Assembly (NCBI RefSeq): GCF_002221505.1
Contig: NZ_CP011037.1
Coordinates: forward strand, 310,001 to 374,000
Length of the DNA: 64,000 nt
Direction of reading: 5' to 3'
Origin: Pseudoalteromonas nigrifaciens
GTDB taxonomy: Bacteria > Pseudomonadota > Gammaproteobacteria > Enterobacterales > Alteromonadaceae
Below the pieces are notes generated by a model that saw only the letters and a list, made by a program, of their open reading frames with translations, made no database searches and was not told the origin of the DNA. The position numbers and the translations under genes were made by a program. Of this stretch, positions 17,131-25,546 are shown piece by piece (positions within the stretch are counted from its first letter, which is position 1; each line of letters begins with the position of its first letter).

Positions 17131-18394
17131 GTTTGATTTCCTTATTATTAAGGTTCCATTGATTAATATTTGCTTGGTACTGCTGTTCAAGCTTGTTTAC
17201 TTTCTTAAGGTATTTTTTTGTTTCATCATAGGGTAAGTTTGCAATTAAGTGACTGTAAACACTTTCACTATCTAGGTCGTTTATAATAGAAATAGCACGA
17301 TTAATATTTCGGCTTTTATCAGTATTAAACGCTTTAGCTACATTTCCTGCACCAGTATTGTAAGCTGCAATTGCGCAATATTTACGACTTATTGGATCTT
17401 TTATTTTCCGTAAATAACTTTTGTCTAAAATAGAAATGTAAGCAGATCCATAAGTGATATTGGTATCAGGATCAAAAAGCTCCTCTGGTGTTGGCGCTAT
17501 ATCTTTTTTAAAGTGTTTTCTTGCTACATCTAAACCTGCTGAATTAGGTACAATTTGCATTAGCCCAAATGCGGGAATATGCGACTTAGCATTTGGATTA
17601 AAAGATGACTCAGCATGCGAAATTGCTAATAACAGAGGTAGTTGTTGTTGCTCGTATTGTAAGTAAAAGTTTAAGTAAGGACTCACTTTTTTATGTAAAT
17701 ATTCGTCAGGGAGTGAAAAAGTACGAGAAGTAATATTTTTATAAGTCACATCATTATCTTTGGTGCTGAGTGATGTGTTTAATTTTTCAATACGCTGCTG
17801 TTTTTCTATGGCTAATTGCTGTTTACTTTGTATTGCTTGTTGAGGCTTTAATTGAGTGTTTTTATCAACACTGCTTAGCGACTGTTCATACTGTGTAGTT
17901 ATTTCTTGTGCTAGCGTTTCTTGGTTCTGTTTTAACTCTTTTTGACTTTTAATTTCACTTTTTGAAATTGCTAAGCTATTTTCTAATTCTTGTTTAGTTG
18001 GGCTTATTAATTCTAAAGACGAGGCTAGATTTTTATCAGTTATTAATGTCTCAGCTGCTTGTCCAAGCGTACTGTGAGAATCTAATGTTTCTACAGTAAC
18101 CGTCATGCTTTGTTCGTCAATAATTATGCGACTTTTTAGGTCTGCACTGTAAACGACCTGCTTTAATGTGCTGCTTTGGATGGGCACAGACCAATGCTTA
18201 AGTAATGAATCTCTAAAAGAGTCGTAATCAGCTAAATAAGCTTCTCTAAAATTTGCGTAATCTTGTTTATATTGCTTGCTGAAACTGGTTGCTTCTAAAA
18301 GTTGCTGCTTTTTAAACTCAGTAAAAGTGTTCGCACTTATATTTGTTACTGTAAAAGTACAAAGTAGTGGTAAAAACAATGAAAAATGTCGCAT
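17120..18394 (-). CDS. MltC-like lytic murein transglycosylase
   Basis: Lytic transglycosylases cut the glycan strands of peptidoglycan, often to make room for envelope machines. A signal peptide (MRHFSLFLPLLCTFTVTNISA) is followed by an N-terminal domain like that of MltC (ANFREAYLADYDSFRDSLLKHW), a Gln/Lys-rich coiled middle (about 145-215), and an SLT domain at about 235-385. The catalytic Glu is in ISHAESSFNP; GLMQIVP and AIAAYNTGAGNVAKAF are the other family motifs. Unlike MltC it has no lipobox. It begins 8 bases after the upstream gene and overlaps the next one, so it belongs to the operon. Confidence 0.88.
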   Translation of the reverse strand: MRHFSLFLPLLCTFTVTNISANTFTEFKKQQLLEATSFSKQYKQDYANFREAYLADYDSFRDSLLKHWSVPIQSSTLKQVVYSADLKSRIIIDEQSMTVTVETLDSHSTLGQAAETLITDKNLASSLELISPTKQELENSLAISKSEIKSQKELKQNQETLAQEITTQYEQSLSSVDKNTQLKPQQAIQSKQQLAIEKQQRIEKLNTSLSTKDNDVTYKNITSRTFSLPDEYLHKKVSPYLNFYLQYEQQQLPLLLAISHAESSFNPNAKSHIPAFGLMQIVPNSAGLDVARKHFKKDIAPTPEELFDPDTNITYGSAYISILDKSYLRKIKDPISRKYCAIAAYNTGAGNVAKAFNTDKSRNINRAISIINDLDSESVYSHLIANLPYDETKKYLKKVNKLEQQYQANINQWNLNNKEIKHEK

Positions 18395-18402
18395 TTTGTT
18401 CC

Positions 18403-19191
18403 TTAAAAATAAACGTTAAATTCATATTTAGTAAGTAGTGAATCAGCAATATATTCGCTTGGTAATTCTGAGATTGCGTAAAAAGTTGCTTTATTGGTTG
18501 CTAATTTTTTGGTGATAGGTGAAGTAAGCGTTTGCTCGTCACTCATCAAAGTTACTTCATCTAATTTGAATAGATCCTCAGCAACATTTCCCTTTAGCTC
18601 AGTATAATCACTAAAGCCACTCGTTAAGTTAAGAAACATACCTTGGGCATTGAGTTGTTTTACTTGCATGTAGTATTTAATGTTATTACTGTCATAAAAA
18701 AATTCATTACTATCAGGCACTATTTGTTCAAGACTGTGCTCTTTTAATTTAAAGTTACTAAACGGTACCTTAGGTGAGAAATCGTCAACTAAGCTTTTGT
18801 CATAGGACAGGCTATGGACAACAATAGCTACTATGCGAGTTTCTTTATTGATTAAAGTTAGGAGGTATTTATCTTCTTTATAATAACGATATTCGTAACG
18901 TTCATCAATTTTTGAAGTTTTAATGACTTGCGGTATACCTATTTGTTTTTGCGCATATGGAAGGTAGTTACCTATGTCTAACATTGAAATCTTTTTTTCT
19001 TCAATTTTATTTGTAAAGTTAGTAATAAATCCATTATATGCTTCTATTGATAGAGCTTTAGTATCTGCCCAGTTACCTAAGCCCATAAGCGCCACCATTA
19101 ACAAAATAAAATATTCTTTAAGTTTTTTTATAGTTGTTTTTTTTTCTTCAGTAACTTGTTCTGTAGGTGTGCTGTTATTTTCCACGGGCAT
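18403..19191 (-). CDS. Unknown one-TM protein of the envelope operon
   Basis: A 262-residue protein with a charged N-terminus, one hydrophobic segment at about 27-42 (YFILLMVALMGLGNW), and a long soluble part predicted to lie in the periplasm. It resembles the poorly described ETEC_3214-type proteins, but I hold that only loosely. No catalytic motif is visible. It lies between the LPP20-like gene (20-base gap) and the transglycosylase gene (8-base gap), so it is probably the inner-membrane component of the same assembly. Confidence 0.7.
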   Translation of the reverse strand: MPVENNSTPTEQVTEEKKTTIKKLKEYFILLMVALMGLGNWADTKALSIEAYNGFITNFTNKIEEKKISMLDIGNYLPYAQKQIGIPQVIKTSKIDERYEYRYYKEDKYLLTLINKETRIVAIVVHSLSYDKSLVDDFSPKVPFSNFKLKEHSLEQIVPDSNEFFYDSNNIKYYMQVKQLNAQGMFLNLTSGFSDYTELKGNVAEDLFKLDEVTLMSDEQTLTSPITKKLATNKATFYAISELPSEYIADSLLTKYEFNVYF

Positions 19192-19211
19192 TTCATTCCT
19201 TAAAATATGCG

Positions 19212-20045
19212 TTAATTAACGGGAGTATCTTTTAGTTTAATAATATCTTCAATTAATAGTGATATGCTGTCTTCATTTGCGATTTGTAGTAATTGCTGCG
19301 TTGATCTTTTAGAAAAGCTAATACCTTTACCTTGATAATGATCCTGCCAAAGACGCTTGTTAGTGTGAGTAATTATTTCTAACTGTAACCTAGTAAAAAC
19401 TTTATTTTGACTACTCTTAACAATTGAGTTTTTTACATGGTAATAAACGTCGCAGGCTGAGTCTGTGATATTAAAGCCATTTTGAATAAACTTAGCGGTT
19501 AATAAGCTTTTAACTTCACCTGCTTGCGAGCCAGTACTTTTTATGCAGTTATTCTTAGCGGACAGTTTTGACTGTGCCTCTTGCTTTTTTTGTGCTTGCG
19601 CTTTTTGTATATCTGTATGGTTTATTGTTACTCCTGCATAAACCACGCAGTTATTTTTATCTACCCAACGTTCGAATATTTTAGCGTTTTTTAGCAGCTG
19701 GTCGCTTGTTATTTTAGCTGTAGAATTAAACTGTAAGTTACTTATGGAATTAGAAGAGAAGAGTTTATTTTCCTCTTTAATTTCTATTTCAGTTTTAAGA
19801 AGCTTTGTGAGTGCTTTTCGAGCTTCAAGTGCAGAACGGCGTTCGTCAATTGACTTTAGTCCAGAGCATTGAGAAGAGCCTGAGCTAACATAGAGGGTGT
19901 CGGTTACTTTATCAACGCCTATCCAATCAGGGGTTTGAGCTTGTGTTGGGTAGTAATGGGCACAGCTGCAATTAGAGTGTGTTTGTGCCTCTACTGTGAA
20001 AGAAAATAAAAGCATAGATATAAAAAGAAGTAATTTCTTATTCAT
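19212..20045 (-). CDS. Exported LPP20-like protein of the envelope operon
   Basis: 277 residues with a signal peptide (MNKKLLLFISMLLFSFTVEAQ). Mature residues include TQAQTPDWIGVDK and RRSALEARKALTKLLKTEI, the arrangement seen in LPP20-type proteins, then a Lys/Gln/Ala-rich helix at about 140-165 and a second globular half. No lipobox is present, so it is probably soluble in the periplasm. It may pair with the CsgG-like lipoprotein encoded just before it. Function not established. Confidence 0.7.
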   Translation of the reverse strand: MNKKLLLFISMLLFSFTVEAQTHSNCSCAHYYPTQAQTPDWIGVDKVTDTLYVSSGSSQCSGLKSIDERRSALEARKALTKLLKTEIEIKEENKLFSSNSISNLQFNSTAKITSDQLLKNAKIFERWVDKNNCVVYAGVTINHTDIQKAQAQKKQEAQSKLSAKNNCIKSTGSQAGEVKSLLTAKFIQNGFNITDSACDVYYHVKNSIVKSSQNKVFTRLQLEIITHTNKRLWQDHYQGKGISFSKRSTQQLLQIANEDSISLLIEDIIKLKDTPVN

Positions 20046-20059
20046 GTTTCAACCAAATA

Positions 20060-20077
20060 GCCCAGCATTTGCTGGGC
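20060..20077 (-). terminator. Small hairpin between the first two operon genes
   Basis: GCCCAGCA and TGCTGGGC form an 8-bp stem in the 42-base gap between the CsgG-like and LPP20-like genes. On the minus strand it is followed by TATTTGG, not a long T-run, so it may stabilise or reduce, rather than end, the transcript. Confidence 0.45.
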
Positions 20078-20087
20078 AAAGTTTGTT

Positions 20088-21158
20088 TTATAAACGATTG
20101 TGGTTATTATTTTGAGCTAGTTTAGCATTATGTTTGTTACGATCTAACAAACGCTGCTCACCTTCAATAATATACTTTAGCTCATCAACATCCATAGTTA
20201 GATTATGAGACTTTTGATAATATGCAAGGGCTAGCTCTAGGTCCGCTGCTCTTTCTGCACAAACAGCATTATTATAATTAATTGCTAGTGATTCAGAATA
20301 AATACTTTGAGCTCTACTAAACATCTTACAGGCGTTATCTGGCATATCTTTTTCAGCAAACTCTATTCCCATATCCAGCATTTTTTCAGCATCGTCGGAC
20401 ATATCAGAATCATCCGATTCCATTAATTCAACTAATTTTGTAACGCTATGCGGGGCAACATCTTGAATTAGTTCTTCTGATATCTGAGAAACTGCTTGCC
20501 CTAATAGCGCACTATCAGAATTGTGAGGATCATCACCTTCGCAAACTTTACTGCTTACCTGTTGGCTGTATCGTTTTGTGAAAATGATTTCACCAGATTC
20601 AACAGATATTGCTTTTGGCTCTAGTATTACTTTAGCTAGTTTTTCAGAGCATCGAACTTTAACATCACGAGAGCGTTTGCATTTATACCATTTGTCACCT
20701 TTTTCAACACATTCACTACGCTCTTCGTAATAGGTTGATGTTTCAACATCAGAACCATACAGAGCGGTTACCAAAGTGTCTGCGCCAGTAAGTTTACCTA
20801 ATCGAGTACGATTATTTGAGTTTGTTAGGTCACCTTCATTAAAGCGCTGTTGAGCAATTACTTTATCAAGCGCTGCTTGATCAACAAAAGTAAAGTATGG
20901 CTTGTCATTAACGCGAATAGCTGAAAGGTTACTTTCAATTAAGTTCACTGCATTTGAAGAGCTTCTATCGGTAATAACAGCAATACGTTTTATTTTATCG
21001 GTGTTATCTTGATTAGCTGGGCGCATGTAGGTTACAGGTAGTTTTGCTGTTGTTAGTAGATTATTTAAGCCACCAATCATGCCGTTAATTTTACTATCTA
21101 AAGCACAACCAGATAACAAAATGCTAGAAATTACAGCAAACTGAATTCCTTTTTTCAT
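20088..21158 (-). CDS. CsgG-like lipoprotein with C-terminal TPR, first gene of envelope operon
   Basis: The lipoprotein signal is MKKGIQFAVISSILLSGCALD (lipobox LSGC). Residues 55-245 have the CsgG/LpoB-type fold: IKRIAVITDRSSSNAV, then FVDQAALDKVIAQQRF and LGKLTGADTLVTALYG, which are the usual landmarks. A Cys-rich insertion (SECVEKGDKWYKCKRSRDVK) interrupts the fold. The C-terminus (about 262-345) has TPR-like helices (ACKMFSRAQSIYSESLAINYNNAV). CsgG forms a nine-subunit outer-membrane channel and LpoB activates cell-wall synthases, so the role could be channel or regulator. It heads a five-gene operon. Confidence 0.78.
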   Translation of the reverse strand: MKKGIQFAVISSILLSGCALDSKINGMIGGLNNLLTTAKLPVTYMRPANQDNTDKIKRIAVITDRSSSNAVNLIESNLSAIRVNDKPYFTFVDQAALDKVIAQQRFNEGDLTNSNNRTRLGKLTGADTLVTALYGSDVETSTYYEERSECVEKGDKWYKCKRSRDVKVRCSEKLAKVILEPKAISVESGEIIFTKRYSQQVSSKVCEGDDPHNSDSALLGQAVSQISEELIQDVAPHSVTKLVELMESDDSDMSDDAEKMLDMGIEFAEKDMPDNACKMFSRAQSIYSESLAINYNNAVCAERAADLELALAYYQKSHNLTMDVDELKYIIEGEQRLLDRNKHNAKLAQNNNHNRL

Positions 21159-21273
21159 TAAATATCCCTATTAAGTTTATATTCATATTTGTTGCTTATT
21201 TTTAACAGCTGTTATTAAATGAGTCAATTAAATATAAGTAAAACCTATGGAATTTCATGCTTTTTACTTATTC

Positions 21274-21429
21274 TTTAGCACTAATAACACACAAGATACC
21301 TTTAATAACCTAGTGGCTAAATCGGGAAAACGTTTAGATCCCGGTTCACGCGAAGCGCTTTACGAAGAGTTCAAAGCGCAAAAAGCAATGAAAGACTTAG
21401 AAAAAGAACTCGATAATTTAAATAAGTAA
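21274..21429 (+). pseudogene. Fragment of a second LPP20-like lipoprotein gene
   Basis: The translated stretch NTQDTFNNLVAKSGKRL and the following DPGSREALYEEFKAQ match the C-terminal tail of the lipoprotein encoded at 16567-17130 (TKPIFDKLIEKSGKNL, then MLYREFRLQ). The frame opens at 21247, but the residues before 21274 show no match, there is no signal peptide, and no ribosome binding site is present. It is read on the opposite strand from the operon and lies 89 bases from the operon's first start codon. It is a relic of duplication or rearrangement. Confidence 0.7.
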
Positions 21430-21589
21430 CTGCGACACCTAATTTTTAATTTAATAGCGTAATTAGCTTTAATTAAATATACAGCCAGTTAGCTTTATTA
21501 AGGCTAGCTAGATAATAACTATGAGGGCTAGTAAGCGCTCATTTTTTGTGAAATAAAAATTTACTGACTATTTTAAAAAGGACTAAAAA

Positions 21590-21838
21590 ATGAAAGATAT
21601 TTTTTTCTTTGAATCTATGCTGACACCTAAAATCATTACTTTTGTATATTGGTTAATGTTACTAGGTGCTGTAATTTCTGGTGTAACCACTATGTTTGTG
21701 CAGTACGGTGGTGGTTTTTGGGCTGGGCTTGGTATTATTGTTGGTGGTGTAATTGGCGCTAGAATTTGGTGTGAACTACTTATCGTTTTATTCAAAATTC
21801 ACGAGAATTTACAAAAAATAGCTAATAAATCAGAATAA
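21590..21838 (+). CDS. DUF4282-family small membrane protein
   Basis: 82 residues with two hydrophobic segments (about 14-36 and 44-66). The motif FVYWLMLLGAVISG followed by GLGIIVGGVIGARIWCELLIVLFKIHENL is the DUF4282 signature, including the R-x-x-C/Y-E-x-L-I-V-x-F-x-I-x-E/N-L end. AAAGGACTAAAAA provides the ribosome binding site. Function unknown. It is probably transcribed alone, with a stem-loop after it. Confidence 0.88.
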   Translation: MKDIFFFESMLTPKIITFVYWLMLLGAVISGVTTMFVQYGGGFWAGLGIIVGGVIGARIWCELLIVLFKIHENLQKIANKSE

Positions 21839-21844
21839 AATTTT

Positions 21845-21892
21845 AACGTGTCACAGTAAGTTTCAGTTAGAAATAAAACCAGACACGTTATT
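21845..21892 (+). terminator. Stem-loop after the DUF4282 gene
   Basis: AACGTGTC pairs with GACACGTT across a loop of about 29 bases, followed by ATTTTAT. It lies directly after the stop codon. Confidence 0.5.
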
Positions 21893-21914
21893 TTATCCAA
21901 AAAACTCCGAGAAA

Positions 21915-21955
21915 ACCCATTGATCGACACTAAGTGGCGTCGATGGGTAGTTCAC
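21915..21955 (+). repeat. Isolated copy of the TnpB element right-end hairpin
   Basis: This 41-bp block matches 2963-3003 at 38 positions. It begins CCCATTGATCGACAC and ends GGTAGTTCACT. Two of the differences fall in the loop and one changes a G-U pair in the stem to A-U or similar, so the fold survives. No tnpB gene and no left-end hairpin lie upstream; similarity stops at the block's first base. It is a solo end left by a lost element, or a stand-alone guide-RNA-like unit. Confidence 0.8.
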
Positions 21956-22067
21956 TTTAACCACTTTGAGGTTCAAAAAGCCTAAAATGCATTTGCAAAC
22001 ATAGTTTTAGGTAAATTATTTATAAAGAGGTTAGGGGGGGCGCTGCGCTTCTTATTCTTTGCTGTTA

Positions 22068-24308
22068 CTAACTGTTACGTTGTTGTTTTAACCAAGAAAT
22101 AAACTCAGCTGCGGGCATAGGATAAGCCATATAATAGCCTTGCATACCGGTAATATTAAGTTGTGTGAGTGTTTTAGCTTGCTCTGCGGTTTCAACGCCT
22201 TCGGCAATAACATTAAAGCCAAGGTTGTGCGCAAGTGAGATTATAGTACTCACAATGGCAGACCCTCTATTACCTTCATGTATTTTATCAATAAAGCTTT
22301 TATCTATTTTTAGCTCATCAACGGGGTAAGTGTGTATATAGGCTAACGATGAATAACCAGTGCCAAAATCATCAATCGAAAACCTAAACCCTTTAGCTTT
22401 GAGCTGCTGCATTTGTGCAATATTTTCAGCCATGTCATCTAGTAAAATGCTTTCGGTTATCTCCAGTTTAAATCTTGTAGGAGATATACCAAACGCATCT
22501 ACAATACTAACAATATTGTTGTATAAGGAATGTGTTATAAATTGGCAGGCGCTAATATTAATAGCAACACAAAATGAATCATGAAGTTGCTGTGTTTGCT
22601 CTAGCGTTTTAATTAACATGCAGGCGTCAAACAGTACACTGCTTTGCAATTGATCAATCAGACCAGATTGTTCCGCAACAGGAATAAAGTAGTAGGGTGA
22701 TATAATGCCTTTTATAGGGTGTATCCAGCGAATTAATGCCTCAGCGGCTATAATATTACCTTGGCAATCAAGTTGCGGCTGAAAGTAAGCCACAAACTGC
22801 TTTTCTTTAATTGCAGTTATAATGTCGCTTTCTAATTGTAAACGTAAGTCTAATTCGTGTTGCAGTGCCGGATCGTAAAACGCAAAACGATGGCCGCCAA
22901 ATTTTTTGGCGCTATACATAGCTGTATCGGCCCGCTTTAGTACATCGTTGCTTGTTGTGTCTGGGCCTTCAATAAAACTAATGCCAATACTGACGGTAAT
23001 TTTATAACTACAGTTGTTTATTTTAAATGGGTTTTTGAAGCAGTCGAGTATTTGCTTGGCACACACTATTGCCTGGCTTTGTGCATTGTTTTTATTACTA
23101 CTTAGGTGCTTAGGTAAAATTACAAATTCATCGCCACCAATTCGCGCAATAATACCTGCATTTTTAATAACGGTTTTTAACCGCATAGCAACTTCTAGTA
23201 AAACCTCGTCACCGATAACATGGCCTAATGAATCATTAATGCGCTTAAAGTCATTTAAATCTAAAAATAATAGAGTGCCAAATAAAAGCTGCTTTTTAGA
23301 TTCGCTGATCATCAATTCAAGCGTGTCAGTTAGCATGCGGCGATTAGGCAATGTGGTTAATGGGTCGTAAAACACCAACTTTTTAACTTGCTCTTCAGCA
23401 AGTTTACGCTCGGTAATGTCGCGTATCATCCATAAAACATGTTTTTTATTTGGCTCATCAAGTAGGTAGTTATTAATAATTGACGTTCTAGCTTCAAAAA
23501 TATGTCGGTTACCCATACAATTAAGTTCGTACTCGTACAGTTGTACTTGCTCTGTTTTCAGTGTTTTAGTAATGATAGAGATTACTTTATTAGGATCACC
23601 TAATGGTAGCGAGCTTATGCGCTGCTCATTATTTAAGCTATTACATTGCAACTCGTTGCTAGCACCATAACTTTCAATATACCGCGCTTGTTCATCAAAA
23701 ATGATTCCTAAATCGGGGATCACCTCAATAAATGCTTTTAATTTATCGTTAGAACGTTGTAGCTCTAAACTAAGTGCTTTTTCTCTTGCGACAGAGCGCG
23801 CTTTTTCTATTGCTAGGCCCGATAAATGAGTAAAGCGTTCAATAAGCTTTAAATCTAATGCGGTTGGTGCGTTTGGATGCGTGTAATAAACGGCAAAACT
23901 ACCGAGCACTTTGTTGTCTGAGGAAAAAATAGGAGTAGACCAACACGCTTGCAAACCATGTGCTAATGCAATAGTTTTATAATTAGCCCAAAGTGGGCTA
24001 GTAGCTATGTTACTAACAATAACTTGTTGCTCTGTGTACACTGCAGTGCCACATGAGCCTACATTATCTCCAATTGTAACACCGTCTATTGCTTGGCAAT
24101 ATTCAGGGGGAAGTTTAGGCGCAGCACCGTGGCGAAGTTGGTTGCCCTCTAGAGTTAAAATCGAGCTTTTAGCATTTTTAGAGTCAATTATTGCTTCAAT
24201 TTGCTCGCAGATATTATGCAGGCACAGGTGTATATCTACACCCAATGCGATCTGCTCTATAATCTGTTGTTGGGCTGCAAATAATGCTGAATGTTGTGCT
24301 GGAGTCAC
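22068..24308 (-). CDS. GAF-PAS-GGDEF-EAL cyclic-di-GMP enzyme
   Basis: Domains in order: GAF (about 15-170), PAS (about 185-300, ending in the PAC motif MIRDITERKLAEEQ), GGDEF (about 308-480) and EAL (about 492-740). The GGDEF motif is intact (391-395), with no RxxD inhibition site just before it. The EAL motif is intact (EALIRW, 523-528) and the later DDFGTGYSSL motif with its metal ligands is present, so phosphodiesterase activity is likely and cyclase activity possible. No membrane segment, so it is cytoplasmic. The GAF ligand is unknown. It is monocistronic. Confidence 0.93.
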   Translation of the reverse strand: MTPAQHSALFAAQQQIIEQIALGVDIHLCLHNICEQIEAIIDSKNAKSSILTLEGNQLRHGAAPKLPPEYCQAIDGVTIGDNVGSCGTAVYTEQQVIVSNIATSPLWANYKTIALAHGLQACWSTPIFSSDNKVLGSFAVYYTHPNAPTALDLKLIERFTHLSGLAIEKARSVAREKALSLELQRSNDKLKAFIEVIPDLGIIFDEQARYIESYGASNELQCNSLNNEQRISSLPLGDPNKVISIITKTLKTEQVQLYEYELNCMGNRHIFEARTSIINNYLLDEPNKKHVLWMIRDITERKLAEEQVKKLVFYDPLTTLPNRRMLTDTLELMISESKKQLLFGTLLFLDLNDFKRINDSLGHVIGDEVLLEVAMRLKTVIKNAGIIARIGGDEFVILPKHLSSNKNNAQSQAIVCAKQILDCFKNPFKINNCSYKITVSIGISFIEGPDTTSNDVLKRADTAMYSAKKFGGHRFAFYDPALQHELDLRLQLESDIITAIKEKQFVAYFQPQLDCQGNIIAAEALIRWIHPIKGIISPYYFIPVAEQSGLIDQLQSSVLFDACMLIKTLEQTQQLHDSFCVAINISACQFITHSLYNNIVSIVDAFGISPTRFKLEITESILLDDMAENIAQMQQLKAKGFRFSIDDFGTGYSSLAYIHTYPVDELKIDKSFIDKIHEGNRGSAIVSTIISLAHNLGFNVIAEGVETAEQAKTLTQLNITGMQGYYMAYPMPAAEFISWLKQQRNS

Positions 24309-24522
24309 TCAGAAAAGTTCCTAAATAATAGTTAATGTGTCTGAGCGCATAGCGTTAATAAAAACGAGAAATTTATTTTATATTAATTAAGCAGCACCTT
24401 ATTGATATTGTAAACATTATCTAATTTAACTCAATACTAGAGTCGAATAAAATTTAAACTCTTTTCGTTTTTATTTTTAACTGGTTGTTATCATTTGTTA
24501 TATATAACAATAATGCTAATTG

Positions 24523-25425
24523 TTATAAGTGGTGCTTAGTGCCTAAGGTGACTTCAGCGAAGTGCTTTTTTAAAATATCGAGTAACGCATAAGTCTTTGC
24601 AGCTATAAAATCTCGTTTTGGCGTTACTGCATACACAGTGTAGTTTGAACGTTGCCAGTCTTTATTAAGTTGCTTTAACTCTTTGTTTTTAATGCGTTCG
24701 CGCACTTCTGGCTCTGGTAGCATTGCATAACCTAATCCATCGCATACTAATTGAATAACTGATTGCATATTATTTACTTTTATACGCGGAGCATTAAGTG
24801 TGTATGGTGCGCTGTTTGGCTTAAATAATTGATAGTTTAAATGGCTGTGAGCTATATGAGCGTGCTGGTTTAATTGTTCAATACATTGATCATTTTTTGC
24901 TAAAGGGTGCGTCGCATTAACACAAAGAGCATAAGGCCATTGGGCTAATTTTCGGGCTATTAAATTTGAGTCGTTAAGTGGGCCAATACACAATGCTAAG
25001 TCGGCTCCTTCTTTAAGCATATCAACAGGTTCATCTGTCAAAATTAGTTCTATGTTTAATTTTGGGTGTAGCTCTATTAAGCGTTTTAATGGTTCAGAAA
25101 GTAACCCAGCGCCAAAGCCAACAGGGGCAACTAATTTAAGTTTGCCACTTGGTATACCAGTTAAATACTGTAGTTTTTGTTTAGTCTGCTCTGCTGTTTG
25201 CAGCAGCTTTTTACAGCTTTGATAATAAATATCACCCGCTTCAGTTAAGCTTAATGATCGTGGACTACGATTGAATAAGTTTAACCCAACCTCTTGTTCT
25301 AATGTTTTAATTTGCTGACTTACAGCAGAAGTAGTCATGCCTAATTGTTTAGCAGCTAAGCTCATACTGTTTGTTTCTACTATGCGCACAAACATAGTTA
25401 ACGAGCGTGTTAACTTGATATTCAT
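24523..25425 (-). CDS. LysR-family regulator, irgB-like by position
   Basis: A 300-residue LysR-type regulator: winged helix-turn-helix at 1-62 (AAKQLGMTTSAVSQQIKTLE) and a periplasmic-binding-type effector domain from about 90. It is divergent from a TonB-dependent catecholate-type receptor with only 121 bases between starts and a Fur box in that gap. This is the layout of irgB and irgA in Vibrio cholerae, where IrgB activates the receptor gene under iron limitation. The functional equivalence is inferred from layout. The ligand is unknown. Confidence 0.88.
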   Translation of the reverse strand: MNIKLTRSLTMFVRIVETNSMSLAAKQLGMTTSAVSQQIKTLEQEVGLNLFNRSPRSLSLTEAGDIYYQSCKKLLQTAEQTKQKLQYLTGIPSGKLKLVAPVGFGAGLLSEPLKRLIELHPKLNIELILTDEPVDMLKEGADLALCIGPLNDSNLIARKLAQWPYALCVNATHPLAKNDQCIEQLNQHAHIAHSHLNYQLFKPNSAPYTLNAPRIKVNNMQSVIQLVCDGLGYAMLPEPEVRERIKNKELKQLNKDWQRSNYTVYAVTPKRDFIAAKTYALLDILKKHFAEVTLGTKHHL

Positions 25426-25502
25426 AGTAATTAAGTTTTCCTTAATTTAATTATTAGCATACTTATATTGCTCGGCAATGCACTTACCCTTAATATCGCA
25501 AA

Positions 25503-25517
25503 TGCTAATCATTATCA
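25503..25517. promoter_or_regulatory. Fur box between LysR gene and TonB receptor gene
   Basis: TGCTAATCATTATCA matches the TGATAATCATTATCA Fur core at 14 of 15 positions. It lies 30 bases before the receptor start and 78 before the LysR start, so it could control both. Confidence 0.85.
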
Positions 25518-25546
25518 ATTAAGCAATTCTAACACGGGAAACAAAT

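Noticed and set aside
21583..21795. Minus-strand frame opposite the DUF4282 gene
   Set aside because: The plus-strand DUF4282 protein has a known family signature and a good ribosome binding site; the opposite frame has neither.
24503..24527. Terminator of the LysR gene
   Set aside because: ATAACAAT/ATTGTTAT can pair, but the stem is entirely A-T rich, overlaps the stop codon, and has no T-run on the minus strand.
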